In this document: in pieces, positions 44,732-54,569 of the stretch
How positions within the stretch are numbered: position 1 is the stretch's first letter
Layout of the letters: the number at the start of each line of letters is the position of its first letter
Source: JAGQYH01 sp041393015
GTDB taxonomy: Bacteria; Bacteroidota; Bacteroidia; Chitinophagales; JADIYW01
Direction of reading: 5' to 3'
Length of the DNA stretch: 64,000 nucleotides
Assembly: GCA_041393015.1 (NCBI GenBank)
Contig: JAWKKV010000013.1
Span: 1 to 64,000, forward strand
Made by a program: the position numbers and the translations under genes
The notes under the pieces: generated by a model
Seen by the model: the letters and a program-made list of their open reading frames with translations, nothing else
Databases searched by the model: none
What the model was told of the DNA's origin: nothing

Positions 44732-45805
44732 ATGTCAAATTCAAATATTCTAGATAAAGCCAAATCAGTTCGCGAAGGAGAAGAACTAGATATTCACGCG
44801 GTACAAAATTGGTTGTCGAGTCAAATTGATATCTCAGATGAAGTGCCTACGGTTACTCAGTATTCTGGCGGCGCTTCCAATTGGACGTACTGTTTAACTT
44901 ATTCAGATCAAGAATTGATTTTACGTAGACCGCCTGCCGGAACGAAAGCGAAATCTGCTCATGATATGAATCGAGAGTACAAAGTACAAAGTGGCTTAAT
45001 CAGTGTATTTCCTTATGTGCCCAAAATGTTAGCCTTTTGCGACGATGAAGCCGTAATGGGTTGTGATTTCTATGTAATGGAAAAGTTGAATGGCATTATT
45101 CCAAGAGCTAATTTGCCCAAAGGTTTAAATTTATCTAAACAAGAAGTGAATCAACTTTGTACTAATGTTTTGGATCGATTGGTGGAGTTGCATCAAGTGG
45201 ATTATAAAGCGGCTGGATTGGATACTTTGGGCAAAGGAGAGGGTTATACCAAACGTCAAATTGAAGGTTGGATCAAACGATACGGAAAGGCGAAAACGTG
45301 GAATGTGCCTTCTTATAAAAAGGTGATGGTATGGTTGCAAGAACGTATCCCTGGAGATGTGGCCACTTGTGTCATTCATAATGATTACCGTTTTGATAAT
45401 GTTGTTTTACATCCGGAAGAAGTTACCAGAGTGATTGGTATTTTGGACTGGGAATTATCTACGTTAGGCGATCCGCTAATGGAACTGGGCAGCAGTTTAG
45501 CTTATTGGATTCAGGACGATGACAACTTTGCCTTCAAGGCCTCTAGAAGACAGCCTACCAATTTGCCCGGCATGTTGAATAGGGAAGAAGTAGTAGAATA
45601 CTATTTGGATAAGATGAATCTTAAAATCGATAATTGGGAATTCTATGAAGTATATGGCTTGTTTCGATTAGCGGGCATCTTACAACAAATCTATTATAGA
45701 TATCATCATAAGCAAACCAGAAATCCAGCTTTTAAAAACTTCTGGATTTTAAACCATGCGTTGAATAGAAGATGTTTGCAAGTGATGAAATATGCGAAGA
45801 AATAA
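44732..45805 (+). CDS. Phosphotransferase-family protein (ACAD10/ACAD11 kinase-domain-like)
   Basis: 357 residues from the ATG at 44732; the GTG at 44699 belongs to the terminal repeat of the element upstream. APH/protein-kinase-like fold: VTQYSGGASNWTYCLTYSDQELILRRPPAG (Gly-rich loop and Lys/Arg region), DFYVMEKLNG hinge, VIHNDYRFDNVVLHPEEVTRVIGILDWELSTLGDPLMELG (catalytic Asp and metal-binding Asp). It resembles the kinase domain fused to acyl-CoA dehydrogenases in eukaryotic ACAD10/11, linked to 4-hydroxyacyl-CoA breakdown. SDR and acyl-CoA dehydrogenase genes nearby fit lipid catabolism. Confidence 0.85.
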   Translation: MSNSNILDKAKSVREGEELDIHAVQNWLSSQIDISDEVPTVTQYSGGASNWTYCLTYSDQELILRRPPAGTKAKSAHDMNREYKVQSGLISVFPYVPKMLAFCDDEAVMGCDFYVMEKLNGIIPRANLPKGLNLSKQEVNQLCTNVLDRLVELHQVDYKAAGLDTLGKGEGYTKRQIEGWIKRYGKAKTWNVPSYKKVMVWLQERIPGDVATCVIHNDYRFDNVVLHPEEVTRVIGILDWELSTLGDPLMELGSSLAYWIQDDDNFAFKASRRQPTNLPGMLNREEVVEYYLDKMNLKIDNWEFYEVYGLFRLAGILQQIYYRYHHKQTRNPAFKNFWILNHALNRRCLQVMKYAKK

Positions 45806-45826
45806 GCTTACTAAAAATAGAATCTA

Positions 45827-46213
45827 ATGTCAGGATATATACAACCAAGTCCACAACAAATGGCTGAGATAATGAAATTGCCTAAGGATAAACCGGTGGT
45901 AATGATCAACCTTTTGAAGTTTAAAGCATTAACCGAAGATGGTAAAACTAGTGGATTTGAAAGGTATATTGAGTATTCTAAAGCGGTTATGCCCTTTTTG
46001 ATGGCAGCAGGAGCTGAAATTGTATATATGGGCGAAGCACATCCAACGATTATAGGTTCAGAAGAAGAACATTGGCATCATGTTGCCTTGGTCAAATATC
46101 CTAATATTGATAAATTTCTAAACATGATACAAGCACACGAATATCCTCATGAGTTAAGAAGTAGTGCATTAGAAGATTCAAGGTTGATACCAAGTATGAA
46201 TGATAGAGTATAG
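45827..46213 (+). CDS. DUF1330 family protein
   Basis: 128 residues, ferredoxin-like fold expected. MAEIMKLPKDKPVVMINLLK, GFERYIEYSKAV, EIVYMGEAHPTIIG and WHHVALVKYPNIDKFLNMIQ match DUF1330. Function unknown. It lies 21 bp after the kinase-like gene and is probably co-transcribed. Confidence 0.85.
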   Translation: MSGYIQPSPQQMAEIMKLPKDKPVVMINLLKFKALTEDGKTSGFERYIEYSKAVMPFLMAAGAEIVYMGEAHPTIIGSEEEHWHHVALVKYPNIDKFLNMIQAHEYPHELRSSALEDSRLIPSMNDRV

Positions 46214-46273
46214 ACACTAGATTAAAAGTCTAACTAAGAAAAATTACAATATTCATCTTAGAATTATATAGTC

Positions 46274-46292
46274 AAATTTGCGTAGCAAATTT
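46274..46292. repeat. Hairpin AAATTTGC-GTA-GCAAATTT
   Basis: Perfect 8-bp stem between convergent genes (DUF1330 end at 46213, SDR end at 46330). It is identical in both arms to the hairpin at 40438-40456; only the middle loop base differs (GTA against GAA). Confidence 0.65.
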
Positions 46293-46329
46293 CACTCGAA
46301 ACTCTACATTTGAAACTTGAAACTCAGAA

Positions 46330-47103
46330 TTACTTAATCTCCCAAGCATCACCCCACAATCGCTGTCCACCATCCACATAAACGGTTTCTCCTGTGATAA
46401 AAGAAGCCATAGGACTAGCTAAGAAAACGGCCATCCAACCCACTTCTTCCATGGTGCCCATTCGTTTCATGGGAATTCTTTCGTAAATGGCTTTTAAAAA
46501 CTGTTCTGGATATTGCTCTAATCCTGATGACTTGATAATACCCGGGGCAATAGCATTCACACGAATACCGTATGTAATCCATTCAATAGATAAAGACTTG
46601 GTAAGGTTATCGACGCCGGCTCTGGCAGCACCAGTATGCGCCATGCCTGGAAATCCTCTGTAAATTTCAGCGATTATATTAATGATGTTGCCTGATTTCT
46701 GAGGAATGAAAAATTTATTTGCCATCGTTTGCGTTACTAAAAATGTACCATTCAAGTTGTTGTTGATGACGGCTCGCCAACCGTTTGGTGTAATATCTTT
46801 TGCCGCAGAAGGAAACTGTCCTCCGGCATTGTTGATCAAGATGTCTAATGTCCCAAATTCTTTTTTAATTTCATCTGCCACTCTAGCACTTTCATCTTCT
46901 TCTCTTATATCTAAAGTAGTGCCATAGCAATTGCCAAATTCGCGTAATTCTGCGGAGGCTTTATCAATTCTTTCTTGCTTCCTAGAGGCAATCGCCACAT
47001 TGGCGCCTAAATTCAAAAATTGCTTGGCCATTACATAGCCAATTCCACTTCCACCACCGGTAATAAATATATTTTTATCCTTAAATAAGTTAGGTTGAAA
47101 CAT
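46330..47103 (-). CDS. SDR of the 2,4-dienoyl-CoA/enoyl-CoA reductase type
   Basis: 257 residues. IFITGGGSGIGYVMAKQFLN binds NADP. INNAGGQFPSAAKDITPNGW and VINNNLNGTFLVTQTM are characteristic of peroxisomal-type dienoyl/enoyl-CoA reductases. The usual Tyr of YxxxK is missing: HTGAARAGVDNLTKSL, as in that subgroup, where other residues carry catalysis. It probably reduces unsaturated acyl-CoA intermediates in beta-oxidation. Convergent with DUF1330; no close co-directional neighbour. Confidence 0.85.
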   Translation of the reverse strand: MFQPNLFKDKNIFITGGGSGIGYVMAKQFLNLGANVAIASRKQERIDKASAELREFGNCYGTTLDIREEDESARVADEIKKEFGTLDILINNAGGQFPSAAKDITPNGWRAVINNNLNGTFLVTQTMANKFFIPQKSGNIINIIAEIYRGFPGMAHTGAARAGVDNLTKSLSIEWITYGIRVNAIAPGIIKSSGLEQYPEQFLKAIYERIPMKRMGTMEEVGWMAVFLASPMASFITGETVYVDGGQRLWGDAWEIK

Positions 47104-47168
47104 GTTAATCTGATTTTGGCGGAAGATAGCGAAACTTTCTACTAAGAGAAAAAAAATGACTTAAAAAT

Positions 47169-48140
47169 CTACCAATCTAAAAAGGCTGCAGAATAAATTC
47201 TACTCAAACCATTTTCATATTGATGTACATCAGATAGATATTCGTCAAAAGTTAAAGGGATGTTGTATGAATTAGCAGTTCTTCTTTCACTTGTAAAATA
47301 AAGCGTAGAAGTTTGTAAATCTACGAAAGGACAGTAATCTAAAGCTGTTGAATTGATGTTAGCGCCAAGGTTAATTGCTTTCGACCAATTTTTATTGGCA
47401 TCTTGATAGCTGATATATAAATCAGCACTACCAAACCCATCAGGTCTATTGTAGCCGGAGAATAATATAAAACTTTCATCAGGAGCAACAAAGGCATTGA
47501 ATTCATAGCCATCAGTGTTGATAGAATCGCTTAGAGAAATGGGTGTAGTATATTGTCCATCAATTAGTTGGCTCACATAAATATCTTCTTTCCCTTTTGA
47601 ATCTTCTCTTTCAGCAGTAAAATATAAATTGCCGTTTAAAGCAATAGAAGGGTAAAATTCTTGTCCTTCTGTATTGATAGATTCGCCCATGTTTTTAGGT
47701 TCAGACCAAGCTGAAGCTAAATCCATTCTTTCTACCATCCAAATATCCATGTCTTTGGTTTTGGAAGAATCCGGATGAATCGGTCGATTGGAGGCAAAAT
47801 AGAGCTTTAATCCATCTGCAGAAAGCGACGGTTCTAAATCATTATACAGACCTGAAAAACTGGCCATTTCTTTATTAACTTGTCCATCTGTATCAAAAAT
47901 TCTGACAATAGCGGAAGTTTCCTTTTTGTAAGATTCAACTGTTATATAGACCTCGCTTTTATCATTGGTCATGGTTATATCTCTTACATTCGGTATCGTA
48001 CCAAAAACTTCATAAAGTAATGCTTGTATTGAATAGTCTTTTATTGATTTTTCTTGAACTACTTCCTCAGTCTTAGTTTGGCAACTGATGAAAATTACAA
48101 TTAAAACAAAAGTTAGTGTTGAGTTGATGATTTTTGACAT
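47169..48140 (-). CDS. Lipoprotein with WD40-like (PD40) beta-propeller repeats
   Basis: 323 residues. Lipobox FISC (Cys20). The rest is a TolB-like propeller with PD40 units: EPSLSADGLKLYFASNRP, GQEFYPSIALNGNLYFTAE, YEFNAFVAPDESFILFSGYN and LDYCPFVDLQTSTLYFTSER. It probably sits on a membrane facing the periplasm or surface and binds a protein partner; no catalytic site. Transcribed from its own start, 109 bp after the sterol desaturase-like gene. Confidence 0.85.
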   Translation of the reverse strand: MSKIINSTLTFVLIVIFISCQTKTEEVVQEKSIKDYSIQALLYEVFGTIPNVRDITMTNDKSEVYITVESYKKETSAIVRIFDTDGQVNKEMASFSGLYNDLEPSLSADGLKLYFASNRPIHPDSSKTKDMDIWMVERMDLASAWSEPKNMGESINTEGQEFYPSIALNGNLYFTAEREDSKGKEDIYVSQLIDGQYTTPISLSDSINTDGYEFNAFVAPDESFILFSGYNRPDGFGSADLYISYQDANKNWSKAINLGANINSTALDYCPFVDLQTSTLYFTSERRTANSYNIPLTFDEYLSDVHQYENGLSRIYSAAFLDW

Positions 48141-48249
48141 GACACAGTTTCTTATCAGGATTAAGACGCATATTAGATATAATTACATAAAAGAAATAGA
48201 ATACAGCAGAAAATCTATGGTAGGATGTCTAGCATCTTAGATCTATAAC

Positions 48250-48984
48250 CTAATTCTCAAACACCTGCGGAGGCAATTCGTCAGGATCTTTATAGGTGCC
48301 ACCAATTCTATCCCAAAAGGTAAAAAATTGTCCAAAATTATAATTGTTATACCAATGGTGTGCCGTATGATGATCGGTGTAATTAATCACCTTCCAATTG
48401 ATGAAACTTACTCTATCATGGATCATCACTGCCCAAACCGTTACAAATGTTAGAAATCCCAAATAAACATATATATGTACAGGAAACAAAAACATGCATA
48501 AATGATGAGGCAAAGCTTGGGCAAAACTATCTACCGGATGAAAAGCTACAGAGGCCCATGGGGTTGGCAATCTGAATTGATGATGATAGTAATGCAAATG
48601 CTTATAAGGCTTTTTCCAATGCAACCATCTGTGCGTCCAATAGATAGAAGTTTCTGTAACAAATAGGTAAAGAAAAATACTGATAATTAACCAACCGATA
48701 CCATAATCACCAACATTATAGTAAATCTTAGTTTTATCTTTCAACATTAGTAAATGCAATGGGGCCACTACAATAGCATTACCTACTAAAGATATGATTG
48801 CCCATTTAATGGATGCCTTAATCTTTTCTGGTTTTTTCTTGTATTTAGGATGGTATTTGTCTTTCTTTTTAACGAAGAAAAAGTAATAGCTTAAACCTGA
48901 TAAAATAAAATAAAGCAAAAGTCCATTAACAATAATGAACAAGAACATCATGGGTAAATTATGAAAAGCTTCCGGTAAAAACAT
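48250..48984 (-). CDS. Sterol desaturase/fatty acid hydroxylase family protein
   Basis: 244 residues, four hydrophobic segments. The three His boxes of the di-iron membrane oxygenases are present: HRWLH (near 120), HYYHHQF (about 133) and HHTAHHWYNNYNFG (about 210). It uses O2 and two electrons to hydroxylate or desaturate a lipid. Which lipid is not readable; carotenoid or hopanoid-like substrates are possible. The gene is alone on its transcript. Confidence 0.9.
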   Translation of the reverse strand: MFLPEAFHNLPMMFLFIIVNGLLLYFILSGLSYYFFFVKKKDKYHPKYKKKPEKIKASIKWAIISLVGNAIVVAPLHLLMLKDKTKIYYNVGDYGIGWLIISIFLYLFVTETSIYWTHRWLHWKKPYKHLHYYHHQFRLPTPWASVAFHPVDSFAQALPHHLCMFLFPVHIYVYLGFLTFVTVWAVMIHDRVSFINWKVINYTDHHTAHHWYNNYNFGQFFTFWDRIGGTYKDPDELPPQVFEN

Positions 48985-49132
48985 TAAAGAAATGGTTTAA
49001 GATTACACTTCGAATGCTTGAAAATAAGTAAATATTTTTAATTACTTGTAAACGGTGAGATGAATTGAATTTCAATACCTTAGACAAAGATGAAGGTTAA
49101 ACCTTTTGTAAAAGGTGAATAGAAAAAAAATG

Positions 49133-49357
49133 GACACAAATTCCACAAATTCTCACTTATATTAATGTTGATTTACTCTGCTTACTTTTTTTGAGTTTAG
49201 AATTTTACCGATTAAATTGCCGCTTTTGGCGGCAAAATCCATGTAATTATTTTTAAACCAATATAAACACTGAAACAAAAGGAATTAACAATTTTAGATT
49301 GTAAATAAATGCGGAGGAATAACGTGATTTATAATACAAATTTGCGAAATCCGTGTC
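49133..49357. repeat. 225-bp element with related terminal inverted repeats
   Basis: Left end GACACAAATTCCACAAATT; right end AATTTGCGAAATCCGTGTC, its reverse complement with four mismatches in 19 bp. Inside is a hairpin TTGCCGC-TTTTG-GCGGCAA (49217-49235). Length and ends match 44495-44712, but the inner sequences are not obviously alike. It fills most of the 400-bp gap between two minus-strand genes, which otherwise holds nothing supportable. Confidence 0.5.
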
Positions 49358-49383
49358 AAAAAAAATATTAACACACCTAATTG

Positions 49384-51123
49384 TTACTCTAAAAATGCAA
49401 CCCCTAATCTGATGTCGTCCCAACTTAATTTTCCTTTAAAGTGATCAAAAAGTGGTTTGATTTTTATATCGCCTTTTTCGGAAAAATAAAATTCTTTCAT
49501 GTCAACCGATAGCTTTTCGTGAGCTTTGAGTAGTTTCTTCATTATAGAAGCATCGGGTCTAAATCGCTCTATATCAGTATTGGGAAAGTCCTTGTTAATA
49601 CGGGCAAGATGTCCAGCAATAGTGCCTATGGTTAATCCTCTCGCTTCTGCAATAGCTTCCAAATCTAAGCCTTGCTCAATCAAAATTTTGGTTTGCTCAT
49701 AAGTACTTACTTTCTTTTCCTTTGCAGTCTTGCCTTTACTTTTTTTTTGAAGTTTGGCTTCATTTAATTTGATAGCGGCTTGATTAATTGTACCGCCTGC
49801 TCTTAAAATGAATTTACTGTATTCATCCTCTAACTCTGCGATACTATATTTTAAATCAGCTTCATTACTCAATTCTTGAAATCGAAGATCTGCTTTTAAG
49901 GCAAGCGGGTCAACTTCTAAGGCAATATCATTGAAGTCTGTAAGTTTTAAACCATCCATGTCTTTTAGCCTCGATAAGGCCACATATCCTTGTCCTCTTT
50001 CAAAAGTTTTGCCTAAATCAATTTCTGCTGCATCTAAGGTCATTCCTTGACTTTTATGCACCGTTATCGCCCAGCCCAAACGCAATGGTAATTGGGTTAA
50101 ACTAACCAATGAAGTGCCTTTCTCATTATCAATCGACCACTTTTCGGCATATACGTGTATAATATCACCTTGAATCGTTTTTACAACGGGCACAATCTTA
50201 TTTTCACCATCAATATCTTCTTCCTTAAAATCGATTACTTTACCAATCGTTCCATTCATAAATCCGGCTTCGTAATTGTTTTTAACAAACATCACTTTGG
50301 CCCCTAATTTCAATGTAAGTACTTCTGGTGCTAAGACAGACTTCACCAACATATCAGCCATTTTTTCATTGCCTTTTGTTTCGGCTTTAAATTCAAACGG
50401 ATCACCTTCTAAAGAGGCTAGAAATTCTTCATTCACTTGATCAACATCAAAATTATGACTGAATAATCGGGTAGGAGCGTTATCGTTTAAAATGGTATGT
50501 TTTGCTTCATATAATATAGACAAACTGTTTTTACTTACGCTGCCGGATCTTATCTCATTTAAAATTTGATTGAGATCATTTTCTGTTTGCCTAAATTGTT
50601 CAGTTAAATAACAAACGGTAAAGTTGGCTTGCACCCAAGCCGGCGCCATAAAAGCAAACTTATCTCTATTACTTTCTTCAGTTTTTGAAACAGGAGGAAG
50701 TTGGAAAAAATCTCCTGATAAAATCACCTGTATACCGCCAAATGGTTCGTAATTGCCTTTAAAATGCTGTAAAACTTTATTGACCATTTCTAACTGACGC
50801 TTATGCAGCATAGAAATTTCATCTAAAATCAATACTTCAACAGTTGTCAACTTTTTAAAAAGATATTGCTTGTCCATCAATTTTTTAAGATCAGAAGAAG
50901 ATAAGCTATCTTTTATGCCGATACCAGCCCATGAGTGGATGGTTTGACCATTCATGTGCGTAGCGGCAATACCTGTAGAAGCAGTAATGGCAACCGGTAC
51001 TTTTCTCGCTTTTAAATAATCGATATATTGGTTTAAAACATAGGTTTTTCCAGCGCCGGCAGAACCGGTTAGAAATACATTTTTACCAGATTTTAGTATT
51101 GAAAGTGCTTTTTCTTGCTTCAT
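49384..51123 (-). CDS. Pif1-like ATPase/helicase with C-terminal helix-turn-helix
   Basis: 579 residues. Walker A GSAGAGKT (20-27), then ITASTGIAATHMNGQTIHSW, Walker B VLILDEISMLHKRQ (about 96-109), GGIQVILSGDFFQLPPV, LTEQFRQ, and the C-terminal WAITVHKSQGMTLDAAEIDL and YVALSRLKDMDGLKL of superfamily-1B helicases. The tail (about 480-515; YEQTKILIEQGLDLEAIAEA) is an HTH_40-like domain often appended to such helicases. It probably unwinds or remodels DNA structures in the 5'-3' direction. Monocistronic. Confidence 0.92.
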   Translation of the reverse strand: MKQEKALSILKSGKNVFLTGSAGAGKTYVLNQYIDYLKARKVPVAITASTGIAATHMNGQTIHSWAGIGIKDSLSSSDLKKLMDKQYLFKKLTTVEVLILDEISMLHKRQLEMVNKVLQHFKGNYEPFGGIQVILSGDFFQLPPVSKTEESNRDKFAFMAPAWVQANFTVCYLTEQFRQTENDLNQILNEIRSGSVSKNSLSILYEAKHTILNDNAPTRLFSHNFDVDQVNEEFLASLEGDPFEFKAETKGNEKMADMLVKSVLAPEVLTLKLGAKVMFVKNNYEAGFMNGTIGKVIDFKEEDIDGENKIVPVVKTIQGDIIHVYAEKWSIDNEKGTSLVSLTQLPLRLGWAITVHKSQGMTLDAAEIDLGKTFERGQGYVALSRLKDMDGLKLTDFNDIALEVDPLALKADLRFQELSNEADLKYSIAELEDEYSKFILRAGGTINQAAIKLNEAKLQKKSKGKTAKEKKVSTYEQTKILIEQGLDLEAIAEARGLTIGTIAGHLARINKDFPNTDIERFRPDASIMKKLLKAHEKLSVDMKEFYFSEKGDIKIKPLFDHFKGKLSWDDIRLGVAFLE

Positions 51124-51431
51124 TTATCAAACTCAAAATTAGTAGAATAACTTATTTATAGAGTATTAAAAACATCAAATTCCATAATAACTCGAAAAAA
51201 ATAAAAATTCTAATGTGCATTTAAGATGTAATTTTTTTTTAATTAGGAAAAGTGATACGGACGCTATAGCTATGTTTTAGAATAGTAAAATTATTAGTGA
51301 TAGAAGCTTTACTTTGTTGCATAACAATCAGCATTTATAACATATATTAAAACTGTAAAATATGTTAATGAAATAACCACTTTGAAGCCTTATTTTCGTG
51401 GTGTTCAATTTTTAACCACACTGAATTTGTT
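51124..51431. other. Gene-free spacer between helicase and sphingomyelinase genes
   Basis: 308 bp of AT-rich sequence. TAnnTTTG-like boxes are absent on the plus strand except TATTTTCG (51391-51398, one mismatch). No supportable hairpins or small genes. Confidence 0.4.
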
Positions 51432-54400
51432 ATGAAAAAACTTATATTATTATCAACGATGGTGTTGATTCAAATGACCATCTATGCTCAAAAAACTTAC
51501 GTTTATTTTCAAAATAGCACCTCTTTAGATTTTAGTGTTTCTAGCACACAAACCGGCACACATACTATGGAATCAAGCGAGTGGTGGTCAAGCACTACTA
51601 CCATTAATGCTTGGCAAAATGAAACCAATGTTCTTTGGACCAACAGAGATGCAGGTATTCATTGGGGAGATGATTTTTATTTAACAACCACATTAACCAG
51701 TGGATCAACCTCTATCGATCTAAAATTAAAATTACAGGGTGATTTTATTGGTAGTACCATTTGGTGTGCTGCTGCAGGGCCGGGTTTTAGTCATGGATGG
51801 TCGAGTGATAATAATTTTCATTCTCAAATATTTTCTATTAGTGGAAAGCAATATGAGATCAAATATACATTCTATTTTACCGGTGGATATGATGATATTT
51901 TATATACAATTCATGAATTTGATGCCTTTTCAGCTAATGCAGCAGAATTAAATGATCCAAATATTATGAATGTTTTAGCGTATAATACGTATATGTTATC
52001 CGTTCCCATTGCTTTGTCAGATCAAGGTACAAGAGCGCAACACATTGATGAGGCGGTACATGATTTGGATGCCATTTTAATTCAAGAAGTATTTGATAAT
52101 AGTGCAAGAGCAACTTTGTTAGCTCAATTGGCTCCTGAATATCCTTATCAAACAGATGTGGTTGATTTACCAAATATATATGAGGATGGAGGTGTAATGA
52201 TTGTAAGTCGCTGGCCAATTGAATATACAGCACAAATGGTGTTTAATAATTGTTTAGATGCTGATTGTCTTTCTAACAAAGGGGTGATGTATGCTCGAAT
52301 TAATAAATTGGGAAAGAAATACCATTTATTCAGTACACACCAGAATGCTCAACAAGTCGCTGGTGATGCCGCTTTTGTAAATGTGCGGAATCTACAAATG
52401 CAGCAATTCAATGCTTTTATTGATGCTCAAAATATTCCTGTTGATGAAGCAGTGATATTTGGAGGGGATATGAACGTTGATAAACATGCAAATTTTCTGA
52501 ATGAGTACAATAATATGTTTACCATTTTTAATGCTACAGAACCCACTTACATTGGTCACCCTAATACTTGGGATAAGTATGCCAATCATTATGTAGATTT
52601 AGGAAGTGTTGCACCTGAATATTTAGATTATGTATTAGCGGATAATGATTATTTAGTCCCTGATGAACAAAGCAATAGTGTTTGGGTTTTAAGATCTAAT
52701 CATGACGATATGTGGAATATACATGATCTTTCTGATCATTTTGGCGTATTGGGTAGATTTGTTTATACCTATCCAGTGAATGCTTGTGATACCACTACTA
52801 TTAGTATAGCTTCAAATGTTTCAGACGAAACGGCACCAAATGCAAATGATGGCAGTATTGATATAACAGTTAGTGGCGGAACTGCAGCATATTCCTATAG
52901 TTGGTCAAATGGTAGCACAACGGAAGATATTAGTGGATTAGCCCCCGGGAATTATAGTGTTACCGTAACGGATGCGAATGGTTGTATTGAAAACACTTCA
53001 GTAAATGTAGCTGCCGGAGTTGATCCATGTGCGACAACAACTATTTCGATTTCTAGTACGACTATTGATGAAAGTGGTGTTGGGGCAAATGATGGAAGTA
53101 TTGATATTACTGTAAGTGGTGGAGCGGCGGCTTATTCATATAATTGGTCGAATGGAAGCACCACAGAAGATATTTCGGGATTAACTGCTGGTGTATATGA
53201 TGTAACCGTTACTGATGCGAATGGCTGCCTTGAAACAGCTTCGGTAACCATCTCTACAGTTCCAAGTTGTAATCCTGCTACAACTAATTTTTCTTCAAGC
53301 ACTTTAACACATAGTGGAAATGGTTCATCATCCGTTACTGCAAGTTTCGATGCAGGAAGTCAAGATGTTTCTTTTAATATCTTGGAAATAGATCAAAAAT
53401 TAGGTGGAAAAACCAATAGGAGATATATTGAATTAGTAACCGTTACCTATGTTGATGGAGCTGGTAACACACAAACTTATGGCAGTTTTAGCGGAGCAAA
53501 CATGGCAACTGCTAATGTTTCAATAGCTGGAGTTGTTCAATCTATATCAATTCAATTGGAAGATGTTTATAGTGGTAATACCAATTCTACAATGACAATT
53601 TCTTTATCAAGTATAGATTATTGTGGTGCACCAGCTTGTGCTGATGCAGATAACGATGGAGTTTGTGATATAGATGATGTTTGTCCCGGATTTGATGATA
53701 CACTTATAGGAACAGCTTGTAATGATGGTGATGATTGCACAGAAAATGATGTGTACACTTCAAATTGTAATTGTGTAGGAACTTATACAGACTCAGATAG
53801 TGATGGTGTTTGTGATGCCAATGATGTTTGCCCTGGCGGAGATGATCTTGTTGATGCAAATAACAACGGTATTCCTGATTTTTGTGATAGTGGAAACTGT
53901 ACAACTGTAACCAATCCTTTCAACAATAATCCATTAACACACTCTGGTAATGGATCAAATTCAACTACACTTAATCTCCCTAATGGTAGTATCGATGTGG
54001 AATTTATAGTTAGCAATATTGGCGCAGTATTAAGTGGAAAAGGGAATAAGCGTTACATTGAAAGTGTTACAATAACGTATGTTGATGGAGGCGGTAATAC
54101 ACAACCTTACGGAACATTTGAGAATGCCGGAACAGTTAATGTGACTATTGCTGGAGCAGTTCAATCTGTTACGGTTTCATTATCAGATGCTTATGATGGA
54201 AATTCATCACAATTGATGAGTGTTAATTTGAGCGATGTAACTTCTTGTAGCACGCCTTCAAGCAGAGTAGCTAAAGTTGATGCTTTAGAGAAAGAAATCT
54301 CTATATACCCTAATCCGGCATCAAGTACACTATTTATTAAATATAGCCATGTAGAAGAAGGTATTGCTATAGTAAATATTTACGCTTTAAATGGACAACA

Positions 54401-54533
54401 GGTTTATAGTAAGTCAATTGATCTTCAAGAAAATATGCAAATCGATGTTTCAGATTTAGAAGGAGGCATTTATGTTATTCAGATTACAAATGAAAATGGA
54501 GATATGCAGGCGCTTAAGTTTGTCAAACAATAA
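51432..54533 (+). CDS. Secreted sphingomyelinase-like phosphodiesterase with SprB, TSP3 and T9SS sorting domains
   Basis: 1033 residues. Signal peptide 1-19. A beta-rich N-terminal domain (about 20-165; WQNETNVLWTNRDAGIHWGD) is of a type I cannot name. About 178-445 is an endonuclease/exonuclease/phosphatase fold of the bacterial sphingomyelinase C type, with NVLAYNTYML, Glu in LIQEVFDN, FGGDMNVDKHA, LDYVLADND and LSDHFGV. Then two SprB-type repeats (about 451-611, DGSIDITVSGG twice), a pair of homologous beta modules flanking thrombospondin-3-like Ca-binding loops (DADNDGVCDIDDVCPG), and a type IX sorting domain at the end (SIYPNPASSTLFIKY). Likely an exported lipid- or nucleic-acid-hydrolysing enzyme. 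Confidence 0.88.
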   Translation: MKKLILLSTMVLIQMTIYAQKTYVYFQNSTSLDFSVSSTQTGTHTMESSEWWSSTTTINAWQNETNVLWTNRDAGIHWGDDFYLTTTLTSGSTSIDLKLKLQGDFIGSTIWCAAAGPGFSHGWSSDNNFHSQIFSISGKQYEIKYTFYFTGGYDDILYTIHEFDAFSANAAELNDPNIMNVLAYNTYMLSVPIALSDQGTRAQHIDEAVHDLDAILIQEVFDNSARATLLAQLAPEYPYQTDVVDLPNIYEDGGVMIVSRWPIEYTAQMVFNNCLDADCLSNKGVMYARINKLGKKYHLFSTHQNAQQVAGDAAFVNVRNLQMQQFNAFIDAQNIPVDEAVIFGGDMNVDKHANFLNEYNNMFTIFNATEPTYIGHPNTWDKYANHYVDLGSVAPEYLDYVLADNDYLVPDEQSNSVWVLRSNHDDMWNIHDLSDHFGVLGRFVYTYPVNACDTTTISIASNVSDETAPNANDGSIDITVSGGTAAYSYSWSNGSTTEDISGLAPGNYSVTVTDANGCIENTSVNVAAGVDPCATTTISISSTTIDESGVGANDGSIDITVSGGAAAYSYNWSNGSTTEDISGLTAGVYDVTVTDANGCLETASVTISTVPSCNPATTNFSSSTLTHSGNGSSSVTASFDAGSQDVSFNILEIDQKLGGKTNRRYIELVTVTYVDGAGNTQTYGSFSGANMATANVSIAGVVQSISIQLEDVYSGNTNSTMTISLSSIDYCGAPACADADNDGVCDIDDVCPGFDDTLIGTACNDGDDCTENDVYTSNCNCVGTYTDSDSDGVCDANDVCPGGDDLVDANNNGIPDFCDSGNCTTVTNPFNNNPLTHSGNGSNSTTLNLPNGSIDVEFIVSNIGAVLSGKGNKRYIESVTITYVDGGGNTQPYGTFENAGTVNVTIAGAVQSVTVSLSDAYDGNSSQLMSVNLSDVTSCSTPSSRVAKVDALEKEISIYPNPASSTLFIKYSHVEEGIAIVNIYALNGQQVYSKSIDLQENMQIDVSDLEGGIYVIQITNENGDMQALKFVKQ

Positions 54534-54569
54534 CAGTAAGGAGCTTAAACGAAGCAGCACTTAAATTTA

